64,000 nt of DNA from Platanthera guangdongensis (taxonomy: Eukaryota > Streptophyta > Magnoliopsida > Asparagales > Orchidaceae): contig CM077162.1 of the NCBI GenBank assembly GCA_039583875.1, forward strand, positions 67,515,259-67,579,258, in the 5' to 3' direction. Of this stretch, positions 1-10,006 are shown in pieces. Numbering within the stretch: position 1 is the stretch's first letter; every line of letters starts with the position of its first letter. The position numbers were made by a program, and so were the translations under genes. The notes under the pieces are model-generated. The model made no database searches. It was not told the DNA's origin and saw only the letters and a list, made by a program, of their open reading frames with translations.

Positions 1-487
1 TTATTATCCAGTCATCCAAAGCCATAAAATCTGCTCTACCATCATAAGTAGGAGGTCCTAGTCTCTGGAAATGCGAAATAAACCTCATCTCTGGTGGCAA
101 TAACACCAGGGGCACCAGAGGAGCAGGGGGAATTGGAACAGTCTGACCCACAGCCTGATCGTGCACTCGCGGTAGTTGTCCTGACACAACTAATAATAAT
201 GCTTGGATCTGCGACTGCATCTCCACCATCTGTCTGGACAATGTCTCATTACTCTATCACAGACTTTCAATCACCGAATCACTTTGCACACCTAAAGACT
301 CGCCCTCCAATTGGGGAGTTGACCTAGTTGTCATACGCTTAGGCTCCATTCTAATAAAACAACGAACACTAATCAAAACCTAGCTCAAACGCCAACACCA
401 AACAACATAATCCAGACAAAACATACTTAAGTACTTTCTCACGCTGCTAACTTGCTCTGGAATTTCAATAATGATGTCATGCCTAAA
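1..487 (-). pseudogene. Gypsy copy A: 5' gag fragment and leader
   Basis: This is the start of a Ty3/gypsy gag read leftwards. The ATG is at 349-347 and the first residues are MEPKRMTTRSTPQ, parallel to the MEPKRRVARSTPQ start of copy B at 30020. A proline-rich linker follows, then the FQRLxPPTYDGRADFM stretch typical of the retrotransposon gag domain. Positions 350-487 are the untranslated leader. The window edge cuts the rest of gag. The same segment recurs at 33918-34405 (copy D), about 96-97% identical by eye. The frame is already broken by stops upstream of the MVEMQSQIQ stretch, so this is a relic. Its leader is interrupted by SIRE-1 at 493. Confidence 0.8.
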
Positions 488-492
488 CTTTG
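488..492. repeat. SIRE-1 target-site duplication, left
   Basis: CTTTG flanks SIRE-1 on the left and CTTTT (10007-10011) on the right, with one mismatch. The uninterrupted paralogue at 34406-34410 has a single CTTTG followed directly by GATGATAAAC, which confirms both the boundary and the 5-bp duplication. Confidence 0.85.
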
Positions 493-815
493 TGAAAGAT
501 ATAGTACCTAAACACCTAGAGGGGGGGGGGGTGAATATGTGACTTGAATCTTTTTAACTTTTTAAGGCAGCAATCAGATTTTATCTCAGAGTTATATCTA
601 TTTGTACACAACAATCACACATCAATCACAGAATATCACAGCACATAGTAGACACACAGTTTTATAGTGGTTCCCCAAGGTTTGGGTACATCCACTTTCC
701 CCCTTCGCCTATCTAGCAGTGTACTAGATTCGGCGAAACTCCTCCACTATCTCGGAACCCAAAACAGGCTCCTACACCTCAGGCCCAAGGCCCTACAACT
801 CAGCTTCTTCACAAA

Positions 816-887
816 GCCTACACTCAGCCACCAAGGCCTACACTCAGCCACCAAGGCCTATACTCAGCCACCAAGGCCTACACTCAG
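816..887. repeat. 20-bp tandem repeat inside SIRE-1 LTR
   Basis: Three full copies and one partial copy of GCCTACACTCAGCCACCAAG, downstream of the TATA box in element orientation. The 5' LTR has the same tract at 8722-8793. Related, more diverged sequence occurs in the SIRE-2 LTRs. Confidence 0.8.
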
Positions 888-1347
888 AGATTTCAATCTC
901 TTACACTCAGGCACTCAAGCCCTACACTCAGCCTTTATAATTACAGGCTTACAAGACTCAGATCCCTAAGGATCCTACAAGATAAAATGAATACAAATAT
1001 TGTAACTCAACAACTTAGAGTAAAGAGAGAAGTATTGTGAGTTTCTTGATGAGTTCTTGGAAGAACTCAGCTGAAATCAATCTGACTTGGCTTTCTTCAA
1101 AGCTTCTTGAATGTAGAACTCAATAAGATTGACCTCTTCTGCAGTTGATCCTTGATCTCTGCTACTTAAGATTCAGAATAAATCTGAACCCTTCTTCTCA
1201 GTCTGGTTCCAATGACTGATTTCTTGGATGAAGCTCTCTCTCTCCAACTTCTTAGATCTTCACTTAATAGCTAGATCTTCTTTGTATTACTTATTGTGTT
1301 GATCTTCTAATCAATCTGAACAACTTCTTCTATAGACAGTGTAAGCC

Positions 1348-1355
1348 TATTTATA
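1348..1355 (-). promoter_or_regulatory. TATA box of SIRE-1 3' LTR
   Basis: TATAAATA on the minus strand within CCTATAAATAGG. It lies about 150 bp downstream of the palindrome array in element orientation, where a plant LTR core promoter is expected. Confidence 0.6.
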
Positions 1356-1510
1356 GGCCTTATTCATGGTAACCGGCTGGTCCGGTTCATAACTGATTTC
1401 TGACAACACTGACAGGTGCAGTAGACCGGCTGGAATGGCAGCTGTCAAGTCATCCAGTCAGTTCTTGAAAACTCTGTAACTGTCTGAAAGTGTCGAGACT
1501 TTCTGTCTTT

Positions 1511-2420
1511 AAGTGTCGACACTTATAGACCAAGTGTCGACACAAGTTGTCTAAGTGTCGACTCTAGTCTACAAGGTGTCGACACAACTCCTTGTGTTGT
1601 AGATTTTATATCTCGACACTGCTTTTTCTTCATGTGTCGACACTGATAATGTGTGTCGACACAAGTCCTTGTACTTCAGTATTTTGCTGAATTCTTCTAA
1701 GTGTCGACACAACACCTTTGTGTCGACACTTATTCATGTGTTGAACTCGCTGAGTGTCGACACTTCTTCTTGGTGTCGACACATGTCTTCAGTGTTGATA
1801 CTTGCTGAGTGTCGACACATTACTCTGGGTGTCGACACATTCTTCTTCTGGCGAGACTCTGGCTGAGTGTCGACACAACTCCTTAGTGTCGACACTTGTA
1901 CTTAGAATTTTGCTGATCTTTGCTAAGTGTCGACATAGCTCCTTGTGTCGAAACTTTCTTCAAGTGTTGAGTCTTCAGCTAAGTGTCGACACATTCTTTC
2001 TTGTGTCGACACTTTCTTCAAGTGTTGACTCTTCTGCAGTGTGTCGACACATTGTTCAGGGTGTCGACACTTTCTTCAAGTGTTGAGTCTTCTTCCGAGT
2101 GTCGACACATCTTCTTGTGTCGACACTTATACTTAGTCTCTGCTGACTTTTGCTGAGTGTCGACACAGCCTCCAAGTGTCGTCACTTTCTGATGTAAACA
2201 CAGTTCTTCTAGGTGTCGACACTGCTGTTAAGTGTCGACACTGCTTCACTGCACTTTTCTTCACTGAGTGTCGACACAGCTACTTGTGTCGACACTTTCT
2301 GTCTGGTGTCGACTCAGCATCCCTGGTGTCGACACAAATACTCCAAGTGTCGACACTGCTTGCCTGGGTGTCGACACAAGTCTTCTTAAGTGTCGACACT
2401 TTCCCTCTGGGTGCCGACAC
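1511..2420. repeat. GTGTCGACAC palindrome array in SIRE-1 3' LTR U3
   Basis: About 28 exact copies by eye of the 10-bp palindrome GTGTCGACAC, plus many one-base variants such as GTGTCGAGAC and GTGTCGTCAC. Spacing is roughly 20-35 bp and the sequence between copies is not repeated in register. It lies in U3 upstream of the TATA box. Short ORFs across it, rich in SVDT, CRH and VSTL, are artefacts of the repeat. Confidence 0.9.
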
Positions 2421-2566
2421 ATGGACTTAGAAACTTTTTCTTCTTTCCTGTAAATACTTAGCCTGCACAAGTAAACTCAAAAACACATCAAATACATTTT
2501 CATGTATATCATTGAGTTGGGTGAGGCTTCTTCAAATCAGGTACATTTAAACCAATGTACCCAATA

Positions 2567-2581
2567 ATCTCCCCCTATTTG
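2567..2581 (-). other. SIRE-1 polypurine tract
   Basis: On the minus strand AATAGGGGGAGAT abuts the 3' LTR. It is the expected primer site for plus-strand DNA synthesis and fixes the inner edge of this LTR. Confidence 0.85.
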
Positions 2582-2842
2582 GAGAAGTCATAACCCTTAG
2601 TCAATGATATACACCACTCATAATAAAATTACAAAATGATGTAAAGTAGGATTATGAATTAGGAAAGAACATCACATGTATTAAACAAACATGCATATAC
2701 AGATAACATCTCAGAACAATTATGAAATAGATTTAAAACACATCATATTGTTCTCATAACTTTGTAATATTCATTATACAAAAGTTTTACATAGTGTTTG
2801 AAAAACACAAGATTACAATTGTAAACTGAATAAAAGTCTATT

Positions 2843-4009
2843 CTATGTTTGTTCAGCCTCCTTGATTACTATTCCTTTTCCAGCTTGTACTTTGGCTTGA
2901 ACAGGTGCTTCAGCAACTTCAGCATCAGCAGGCTTCTTGCCTTTCAAGTCCTTTTTCTTTTGCTCTTCTGCTTTGATCTTTTGCCTCTCAAAGTAGTGAT
3001 AAGGCTTGGGAAAGTACTTGCTAGGCTCCTGGGCAGTAGGAGGTAGCTTTCCCATCTTGGCCTTTCTTCTATATTGGACTATTGCTTCTTGCCTTGACTC
3101 ATGTTTCCTCCATTCAAGTTCAGAAAACCATTTATTTTTGTCTTGTATATTATCTTTTGCAGCTTTCCATGCAGTTAAGATAATATTTCTTGAAGTAGGG
3201 CTCCACTGCTCAAAGTCTGCTCTTTGTTCAGCTTGTTTCCTGAACCTTTTCTTAGATAATCTAGTTTCTTTTTCTTTCTGCAGTGCTTCTTGCATAGCTT
3301 CAGATATTGGCTGAACAACTTTCTCTATAATGACATTGTCCTTTCCCCCAGGTGGGCTATACATGGACTGTATATCAGCATGTATCATGTCAAAATCTGG
3401 AGGAGGGTAGATGACTTGAACCACTTCAGGTTGCTCCCCTCCTAGATATGCAAGATTAATGCCAGATTCTGCCACATTATCATCATCACAAAGAGGAGGA
3501 TATTCAAGAGTTGCTCTGATAGAATTAGATATCCACTTAGCATGATCAGAGCTGGCCTTGACTAACACTCTCTCCCCCTTTATGACTTCTCTTTCTATGT
3601 GATCTCTTACATCATCTTTTTGAAATCTAACCTGGTTATCCAAATAATTGACTCCATCTTTAAAATAAGGCTTTAACCTTTGGAGTTTGTCAGTAATGAT
3701 CTTCTGAGAGTCTAGAATGGCAGTCTTAACAACAGTGATTTTCTCTTGGAATGCTTTGTCAAAATCTGCTTTAGCAGCAGCAGTAGAAGTAGGCAGGCCA
3801 GCAGCTATGTTCTTCATTTCTGTGACAATTACATTATGGGAAGCAGTTAAGTTATCATTCATTCTGATTTGATTCTCAAGAACATATCCTTGCTTCTGTG
3901 CAATGTCATCTACTTGAGCTTTAATCTTTTCTGGATGAGTAGCCAAGTACACCACTACATTCCCTCCCTTGTGGAAGCAACCAGTCATTTCCTTTTTATT
4001 AAGATTCAT
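2843..4009 (-). pseudogene. SIRE-1 ORF3, C-terminal part (388 codons)
   Basis: This is the C-terminal part of the extra ORF lying after pol in Sirevirus-type elements. It matches the SIRE-2 ORF at 40245-41389, for example [17 protein letters not shown] against MNQHKKEMTDCFHKGGN. The protein is highly charged and likely largely helical, with Lys/Glu-rich stretches and a basic, Ala-rich tail ending GKGIVIKEAEQT. I see no signal peptide or membrane segment, so calling it an envelope protein is not supported. Its apparent ATG is created by the deletion junction at about 4005-4012, so the natural N-terminus is missing. It is open over 388 codons, unlike its broken SIRE-2 counterpart. Function unknown. 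Confidence 0.75.
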
Positions 4010-4020
4010 ATAATGTCATC
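4000..4020 (-). other. Internal deletion junction RT to ORF3 in SIRE-1
   Basis: Sequence matching SIRE-2 near 41390 (middle of ORF3) runs directly into sequence matching SIRE-2 near 44450 (the YVDD region of RT). This removes about 3.0 kb: internal lengths are 5833 bp here and 8832 bp in SIRE-2. Only one or two bases could be shared at the join, which suggests end joining. Confidence 0.8.
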
Positions 4021-6253
4021 TACATATATTTGGACTAGTATTACTTTGCCTCTAGATTCCCTAAGAAATAGAGTCTTGTCTATTTTCTCTCTTGTGAACT
4101 TATTCTCAATGAGGAAACTAGACAGGGTTTCATACCAAGCCCTAGGGGCTTGCTTTAACCCATATAAAGCTTTCCTAAGTCTATAGACATGATTAGGTAG
4201 AGTTGAATCAACAAAACCTGATGGCTGTTCCACATAGACTTCCTCTTTAAGATTACCATTCAGAAATGCTGACTTGACATCCATTTGGTAAACTTTAAAT
4301 CCTTGAAAGGTTGCATAGGCCAGGAACATCCTTATGGCTTCCAGTCTGGCTACTGGAGCAATGGTTTGATCAAAGTCAATACCTTCTTCCTGCCTATATC
4401 CTTTAGCAACCAATCTTGCTTTATTCTTAATGATGACTCCATGTTCATCCATCTTGTTCCTATAGATCCACTTGGTCCCAATTATGTTGTGGTCTTTAGG
4501 TTTAGGAACAAGCTCCCAGACCTTGCATCTCTTGAACTGATTCAGCTCTTCCTGCATTGCCTCAATCCAATGAGGGTCTAGGATGGCTTCTTCAAACTTC
4601 TTTGGTTCAACTTGGGATAGAAAACTGGAGTAGATTGCTGCATTCAGATTTCTGCTCCTTGTTTGTACCCCTTGTATTGGATCACCAATGATTTGTTCTG
4701 CTGGATGATCTCTAAGATGCCTATTGGCTGGAGGCATCCTGACTTCAGATTCAACTTCTTCAATTTCTTCATCTTGCTGCACTCCTTGAACTTCATCTGT
4801 ATTAGGTACATGTAGTACTCCCCCTGGACAGCAGCCACTATCTTCTACTTGCTGCCTTGCAGTAGGTTCTTCTTCTATAGTGAGCTTGTCCATCTTCTTT
4901 GTTATACCTGTGGAGCTGCATACACTACTAGACAACTCATTGTTAATAAATCTAGTTTCATCAAATACTACATGTACAGATTCCTCTATAACTTGAGTAG
5001 ACAAGTTGTAGACTCTATAAGCCTTACTGTTGTTGTTGTACCCAACAAAAATTCCCTCTTGGGACTTGGCAGCAAACTTAGTCAAGTAAGACTTTCCATT
5101 GTTAAGTATAAAGCACTTACAACCAAAGATCCTGAAGTAGGATAGGTTTTGTTTCCTGCCTTTCACAACCTCATAGGGGGTCTTGTTGAGGCTTTTAGTT
5201 ATGGTAGCCCTATTAATAACATGGTATGCAGTATTCACTACCTCAGCCCAGAAGTATTCTGGTAGTGATGTATCAGTTAATAGAGTCCTACCAGCCTCAA
5301 TTAAGGTTCTATTCTTCCTCTCAGCAATGCCATTTTGCTGAGGTGTCCTTGGTGAAGAAAGTTTTTGAAATATCCCAAATGCTTCACATAGTTTTGTCAT
5401 GCTATCAGACTGAAATTCAGTACCATGGTCACTTCTAACCTTGACCACTGTACTATCTAGTTCATTCTGAATTTGCTTGACAAAGCTATAGAAGACACTA
5501 AGTGTTTCAGATTTCTATCTTAGGAAGAACACCCAGGAAAACCTTGAGTAGTCATCTACAACTACAAAGGTATAGACCTTCCTACCTAGGCTGTGAACTG
5601 GCATTGGACCAAAGAGATCCATATGCAAGAGGTATAAGCACCTCACAGCATCTTGTTTTCAATGCTTCTAAAGGTGGATCTAGTCTGCTTGCCCTTTTGA
5701 CAAGCTGAGCAAATACCATCTTTAATACACTTAACTTGAGGACCATTCCTCACTAACTCTTTGTTAAAGAGTTTACCAATTGTCTTGTAGTTAAGATGGG
5801 CTAGCCTCTTGTGCCATTTGACACAATGAGAGACTGTCTTATCAGCTACTAGACACACTGGAGAACCATTGTTCTCAACCATAATGTCTAAGCAATAGAC
5901 ATTCCTTTTTCTATAACCAGTTAAAATGATCTATTGATCATTTGACCTCCTGATATGACAACCATCTTTCACAAATGATATGTCATATCCTACATCACTC
6001 AATTGACTTATACTAATAAGGTTATATTTCAAAACTTTAACATAGGTCACTTGAGTAATTGTAATAAATGAGTTAGATATGTTACCAAAACCCTTGATGA
6101 TCCCTTTTTCAGAACCACCAAAGGTGACTTTTGGACCATCCTTGATGGGGTGTAGTCCTTTAGTAAACCCCTTGTTCCAGTCATATGTCTGGAACATCCA
6201 CTGTCCAAGTACCATATTGGGGCATGGCCACTTGGACTCACCTGCAAAACAGA
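4006..6253 (-). pseudogene. SIRE-1 pol: protease, integrase, N-terminal RT
   Basis: Pol follows gag in the same frame after a single TAA (6256-6254). Visible in order: copia protease (WYLDSGCSRHMTG, near 6190-6230); GAG-pre-integrase (WHKRLAHLNYKTIG near 5800, then CSACQKGKQ); integrase core ([10 protein letters not shown], then [13 protein letters not shown] near 5300-5430); a linker; RT ([33 protein letters not shown]) ending at QIYVDDII, where the deletion cuts it. Breaks: a frameshift near 6150 in the protease, a stop near 5885, and a TAG near 5517 in integrase (the SIRE-2 copy reads FLRQKSE there). RNase H and the rest of RT are gone, so no active polymerase can be made. Confidence 0.9.
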
Positions 6254-6258
6254 TTAGT
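6239..6258 (-). other. SIRE-1 gag-pol boundary: in-frame TAA with splice-like signals
   Basis: Gag and Pol share one frame and are parted by one TAA. The bases after the stop read TCTGTTTTGCAG then GTGAGT, good matches to a plant 3' splice site and to a 5' splice site. SIRE-2 has the same arrangement near 46670-46690 (TCTGTTTTACAG, GTGAGT). Whether Pol is made by stop readthrough or by splicing cannot be told here. Confidence 0.5.
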
Positions 6259-8293
6259 GAACCTTAGAACCCAAAGAATTCTTGGGTCCTTGGTACTGGT
6301 TAGTTTGCATCCTAACAAAGCTACCTGTAGGTTTTCCAACAGGCAGTTTGCTACTCACTTTGGCACTAGCATTGTGCCAACAGTCCATTGCATAGTGTCC
6401 TACCTTGCCACAGCACCAACACTCAAACTTATTGTACCTTTGCTTAGGTACTGTCTTTGCTGTTTTATCTACAGCTGACTTGTTGAGAGTTGAGGCTTTG
6501 CCCTTGGACATGAACTTGGACTGAACAGTCCTTGCAGGTCTTGTAAAACCCAGTCCATCTTTACCTTTGTGATGAACAAATTCATCAATTATGGGTAAAA
6601 CAGAATTTGGTTTAGAAAACCTAGCAACTAAGTCTTTCTCCTTCTGAAGATTAATCTCCAGACTCTTGATTTGATCATTCTTAAATGATATAGTCCCCAT
6701 TTGAATCACAGTTATGTGCTTCAGTCTGGCTATCTCATTAAGTTTTTGATCAAACAATTTCTCAAAATCAGTTGCAGTAGCTTTGAGATTAGCAATTTCC
6801 TTTGCCGGACTTTTGGCTAGGGACTTGCACTTCTTATAAGTTTGCAACAGAACTTTATATTCATCTATCAATAGATGAATATCCTCTTCAGACTCAGATA
6901 CACTCTCATCACTTGATGATGATGAATCTGATTCTGTACTGGCACAAGAAATTGAACTAAAAGAACAATGTTGTACCTTACTAGGTCCTGGCTGCTCCAG
7001 GATTTTGTCACTTTCTATCAATGCCATTAGTCCTTGGCACTGACTGTCCTCTTGTTCATATATAGAGTTCATGATCTGAATGAACTCTTCTTCTTCTTCC
7101 TCAGCAAACAGTCCTATATATGCCTCAGCATCTGACTCAGTTTCTGATGAAGAAATATCTGACAGGCTCTTGTCCTTTTTGGCAACAAAAGACTTTTCCT
7201 TCTTACCCTTGTATTGAGTCTTTTTCTTGTCACTATACTCCTTCCTTTTTTCTGGACAATCTGCAACAACATGACCTTGTCTATTACAGCAATAACATAC
7301 TATTTTTGAAAGAGTTGCTTTGCTAGACTTAGTCTTTTTCCTGTCTTTCTTTGAAGATTTTTTATTCTGATAAAAGTCTTCTTTTCCCTGTGAAGTAGAA
7401 GACCTTGTCCTCCACTGTTTCTTCTTTATGAACTTCTGAAAATGTCTTGTAAAGGCAGCAAAGTCCTCATCACTTTCACTGCTCTCAGACTTTCTGCTTG
7501 CTGACTCATCTGATTCAGTTTCAGCTACTTTTGATGGTGGAGGTGACTTACTTCTATACTTTCTGGGGGCTTCTGTCTTGAAGGCCACTGTCATTTCTTT
7601 GTGTTCACTTCTTGTTGATTTCTCCTCTTCTTTCCTCACCATTAACTGCATTTTATAGGACAACAGTTTGCCAAACAGTGTTGGTGGAGGAATTTCTGCC
7701 AACTTTGCCATTTCCCTAATGACACAGATCTTGGTGTCCCAATCTTTTGTTAGGGACGTTAGAAACTTATCATTGAGTTCATAATTACTGAACTCTCTGC
7801 CATAGGACATGAGCTCATTCACAATCCTGTAGAACTTCTTATAGCACTCAGTTATGCTATCAGGCTTACCTTGTCTAAAACTTTCATATTCTTGGTTTAG
7901 CAAAGATTTTTTGTCTTGCCTCACTTCTTCAGAACCCTCCATATACACAATAAGAGTATCCCACATTTCTTTAGCTGTCTTACAGTGTATCAGATTCTGA
8001 AAAGTTGCATCATCGATGACACTCACTATGATGTTCTGAGCCCTCTTATCCATAGTGGCTAGAACTATTTCATCCTTTGTCATTTCAGAGAAATCCTTAG
8101 GTGTTCTCTGATTTGCATCTAAGACTGACACCTTCATGGACACATATGTCCCTTCTTTTTCTGTGATATAAATCCTAGGGTCTGAGGCTTCCATAAACAG
8201 TCTCACCCTTTCCTTCCAGATACCAAAGATCTCTTTCCTACATATGGGTAGTTTCATGGAGCCCAATTCCTTGTGATTCTCAGTGGAACCCAT
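6254..8293 (-). CDS. gag: SIRE-1 Gag (679 aa, intact frame)
   Basis: Nucleocapsid precursor of the Sirevirus-type element and the only full-length gag in this family here. Residues ~10-220 form a UBN2-like copia Gag domain (FGIWKERVRLFMEA, MWDTLIVYMEGSEEVRQ). An acidic, Ser/Lys-rich segment follows. There are two CCHC zinc knuckles, CYCCNRQGHVVADC near residue 332 and CWCCGKVGHYAMDC near 625, separated by Ser/Asp/Glu-rich sequence and a predicted coiled coil (~510-570). The ATG at 8293 lies about 90 bp after the PBS, the normal leader length. It stops at TAA 6256-6254, directly ahead of in-frame pol. The SIRE-2 counterpart is broken into at least five pieces. It could in principle supply Gag in trans. 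Confidence 0.9.
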   Translation of the reverse strand: MGSTENHKELGSMKLPICRKEIFGIWKERVRLFMEASDPRIYITEKEGTYVSMKVSVLDANQRTPKDFSEMTKDEIVLATMDKRAQNIIVSVIDDATFQNLIHCKTAKEMWDTLIVYMEGSEEVRQDKKSLLNQEYESFRQGKPDSITECYKKFYRIVNELMSYGREFSNYELNDKFLTSLTKDWDTKICVIREMAKLAEIPPPTLFGKLLSYKMQLMVRKEEEKSTRSEHKEMTVAFKTEAPRKYRSKSPPPSKVAETESDESASRKSESSESDEDFAAFTRHFQKFIKKKQWRTRSSTSQGKEDFYQNKKSSKKDRKKTKSSKATLSKIVCYCCNRQGHVVADCPEKRKEYSDKKKTQYKGKKEKSFVAKKDKSLSDISSSETESDAEAYIGLFAEEEEEEFIQIMNSIYEQEDSQCQGLMALIESDKILEQPGPSKVQHCSFSSISCASTESDSSSSSDESVSESEEDIHLLIDEYKVLLQTYKKCKSLAKSPAKEIANLKATATDFEKLFDQKLNEIARLKHITVIQMGTISFKNDQIKSLEINLQKEKDLVARFSKPNSVLPIIDEFVHHKGKDGLGFTRPARTVQSKFMSKGKASTLNKSAVDKTAKTVPKQRYNKFECWCCGKVGHYAMDCWHNASAKVSSKLPVGKPTGSFVRMQTNQYQGPKNSLGSKVH

Positions 8294-8381
8294 GGTTCTT
8301 GATTTTCTTGATTCTGTAATATGACTTAGACTGAATCTGCCAACAGGATCTACTCAGACAGTTATGTCCTCTTTTGAGTAA

Positions 8382-8397
8382 CCTGGCTCTGATACCA
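8382..8397 (-). other. SIRE-1 primer-binding site (tRNA-iMet)
   Basis: The minus strand reads TGGTATCAGAGCCAGG, complementary to the 3' end of plant initiator-Met tRNA. It lies 2 nt inside the 5' LTR (8400). Confidence 0.92.
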
Positions 8398-9252
8398 CTT
8401 GAAAGATATAGTACCTAAACACCTAGAGGGGGGGGGGTGAATAGGTGACTTGAATATTTTTAACTTTTTAAGGCAGCAATCAGATTTTATCTCAGAGTTA
8501 TATCTATTTGTACACAACAATCACACAGCAATCACAGAATATCACAGCACACAGTAGACACACAGTTTTATAGTGGTTCCCCAAGGTTTGGGTACATCCA
8601 CTTTCCCCCTTCGCCTATCTAGCAGTGTACTAGATTCAGCCAAACTCCTCCACTATCTCAGAACCCAAAATAGGCTCCTACACCTCAGACCCAAGGCCCT
8701 ACAACTCAGCTTCTTCACAAAGCCTACACTCAGCCACCAAGGCCTACACTCAGCCACCAAGCCCTACACTCAGCCACCAAGGTCTACACTCAGAGATTTC
8801 AATCTCTTACACTCAGGCACTCAAGCCATACACTCAGCCTTTATAATTATAGGCTTACAAGACTCAGATCCCTAAGGATCCTACAAGATAAAATGAATAC
8901 AAATATTGTAACTCAACAACTTAGAGTAAAGAGAGAAGTGTTGTGAGTTTCTTGATGAGTTCTTGGAAGAACTCAGCTGAAATCAATCTGACTTGGCTTT
9001 CTTCAAGCTTCTTGAATGTAGAACTCAATAAGATTGACCTCTTCTGCAGTTGATCCTTGATCTCTGCTACTTAAGATTCAGAATAAATCTGAACCCTTCT
9101 TCTCAGTCTGGTTCCAATGACTGATTTCTTGGATGGAGCTCTCTCTCTCCAACTTCTTAGATCTTCACTTGATAGCTAGATCTTCTTTGTATTACTTGTT
9201 GTGTTGATCTTCTAATCAATCTGAACAACTTCTTTTGTATACAGTGTAAGCC

Positions 9253-9260
9253 TATTTATA
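9253..9260 (-). promoter_or_regulatory. TATA box of SIRE-1 5' LTR
   Basis: TATAAATA on the minus strand within CCTATAAATAGG. Transcription would start near 9225, leaving U5 and the leader before the gag ATG at 8293. The palindrome array (9416-9862) is immediately upstream. Confidence 0.65.
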
Positions 9261-9415
9261 GGCCTTTTTCATGGTAACCGGCTGGTCCGGTTCATAACTG
9301 ATTTCTGACAACACTGACAGGTGCAGTAGACCGGCTGGAATGGCAGCTGTCAAGTCATCCAGTCAGTTCTTGAAAACTCTGTAACTGTCTGAAAGTGTCG
9401 AGACTTTCTGTCTTT

Positions 9416-9862
9416 AAGTGTCGACACTTATAGACCAAGTGTCGACACAAGTTGTCTAAGTGTCGACACTAGTCTACAAGGTGTCTACACAACTCCTTGT
9501 GTTGTAGATTTTATATCTCGACACTGCTTATTCTTCATGTGTCGACACATCTCCTTGTGTCGACACTTATACTTAGTCTCTGCTGACTTTTGCTGAGTGT
9601 CGACACAGCCTGCAAGTGTCGTCACTTTCTGATGTAGACACAGTTCTTCTAGGTGTCGACACTGCTGTTAAGTGTCGACACTACTTCACTGCACTTTTCT
9701 TCACTGAGTGTCGACACAGCTCCTTGTGTCGACACTTTCTGTCTGGTGTCGACTCAACATCCCTGGTGTCGACACAAATACTCCAAGTGTCGACACTTCT
9801 TGCCTGGGTGTCGACACAAGTCTTCTTAAGTGTCGACACTTTCCCTCTGGGTGTCGACACAT
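9416..9862. repeat. GTGTCGACAC palindrome array in SIRE-1 5' LTR U3
   Basis: Contracted version of the array at 1511-2420, with the same motif and irregular 20-35-bp spacing upstream of the TATA box. Left and right flanks of the missing block are both palindrome copies, as expected for recombination between repeats. Confidence 0.9.
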
Positions 9863-10006
9863 GGACTTAGAAACTTTTTCTTCTTTCCTGTAAATACTTA
9901 GCCTGCACAAGTAAACTCAAAAACACATCAAATACATTTTGATGTATATCATTGAGTTTGGTGAGACTTATTCAAATCAGGTACATTTAAACCAATGTAC
10001 CCAACA

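Larger units (their letters stand above)
493..2566 (-). repeat. SIRE-1 3' LTR (2074 bp)
   Basis: In element orientation it begins TATTGGGTAC (the expected TG has become TA) and ends ATCTTTCA at 493. It matches 8400-10006, but an extra ~467 bp of GTGTCGACAC-repeat sequence (about 1637-2103) is absent from the 5' LTR. A G homopolymer near 520-530 varies in length among copies. Confidence 0.92.
493..10006 (-). mobile_element. SIRE-1: Ty1/copia Sirevirus-type LTR retrotransposon, internally deleted
   Basis: A 9514-bp element read right to left: 5' LTR 8400-10006, PBS, gag, protease, integrase, start of RT, tail of a third ORF, PPT, 3' LTR 493-2566. Sirevirus-type features are the LTR start TGTTGGGTAC, the initiator-Met PBS, the PPT AATAGGGGGAGAT, a long gag of the UBN2 type, and an extra ORF after pol. 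Compared with SIRE-2 it lacks about 3.0 kb, covering the rest of RT, RNase H and the first part of ORF3. It cannot be autonomous. Family placement is by recognisable motifs, not by a tree. Confidence 0.9.
8400..10006 (-). repeat. SIRE-1 5' LTR (1607 bp)
   Basis: In element orientation it begins TGTTGGGTACATTGG at 10006 and ends ATCTTTCA at 8400. It is 467 bp shorter than the 3' LTR because a block of palindrome repeats is missing; the flanking sequence is nearly identical. Confidence 0.92.

Noticed and set aside
1511..2420. CRISPR array (short palindromic repeats, regular spacers)
   Set aside because: Repeats are only 10 bp, spacing is irregular, the array sits in a plant LTR and there are no cas genes.
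1651..2470. ORFs rich in SVDT, CRH and VSTL on both strands
   Set aside because: They are translations of the GTGTCGACAC array in different frames; length and order vary between LTR copies and no codon conservation is visible. The same applies at 9616-9910, 39303-39867 and 54566-55293.
8382..8397. tRNA gene near the TGGTATCAGAGC sites
   Set aside because: Only the short primer-binding complement is present; no cloverleaf or A and B boxes are seen at any of the PBS sites.
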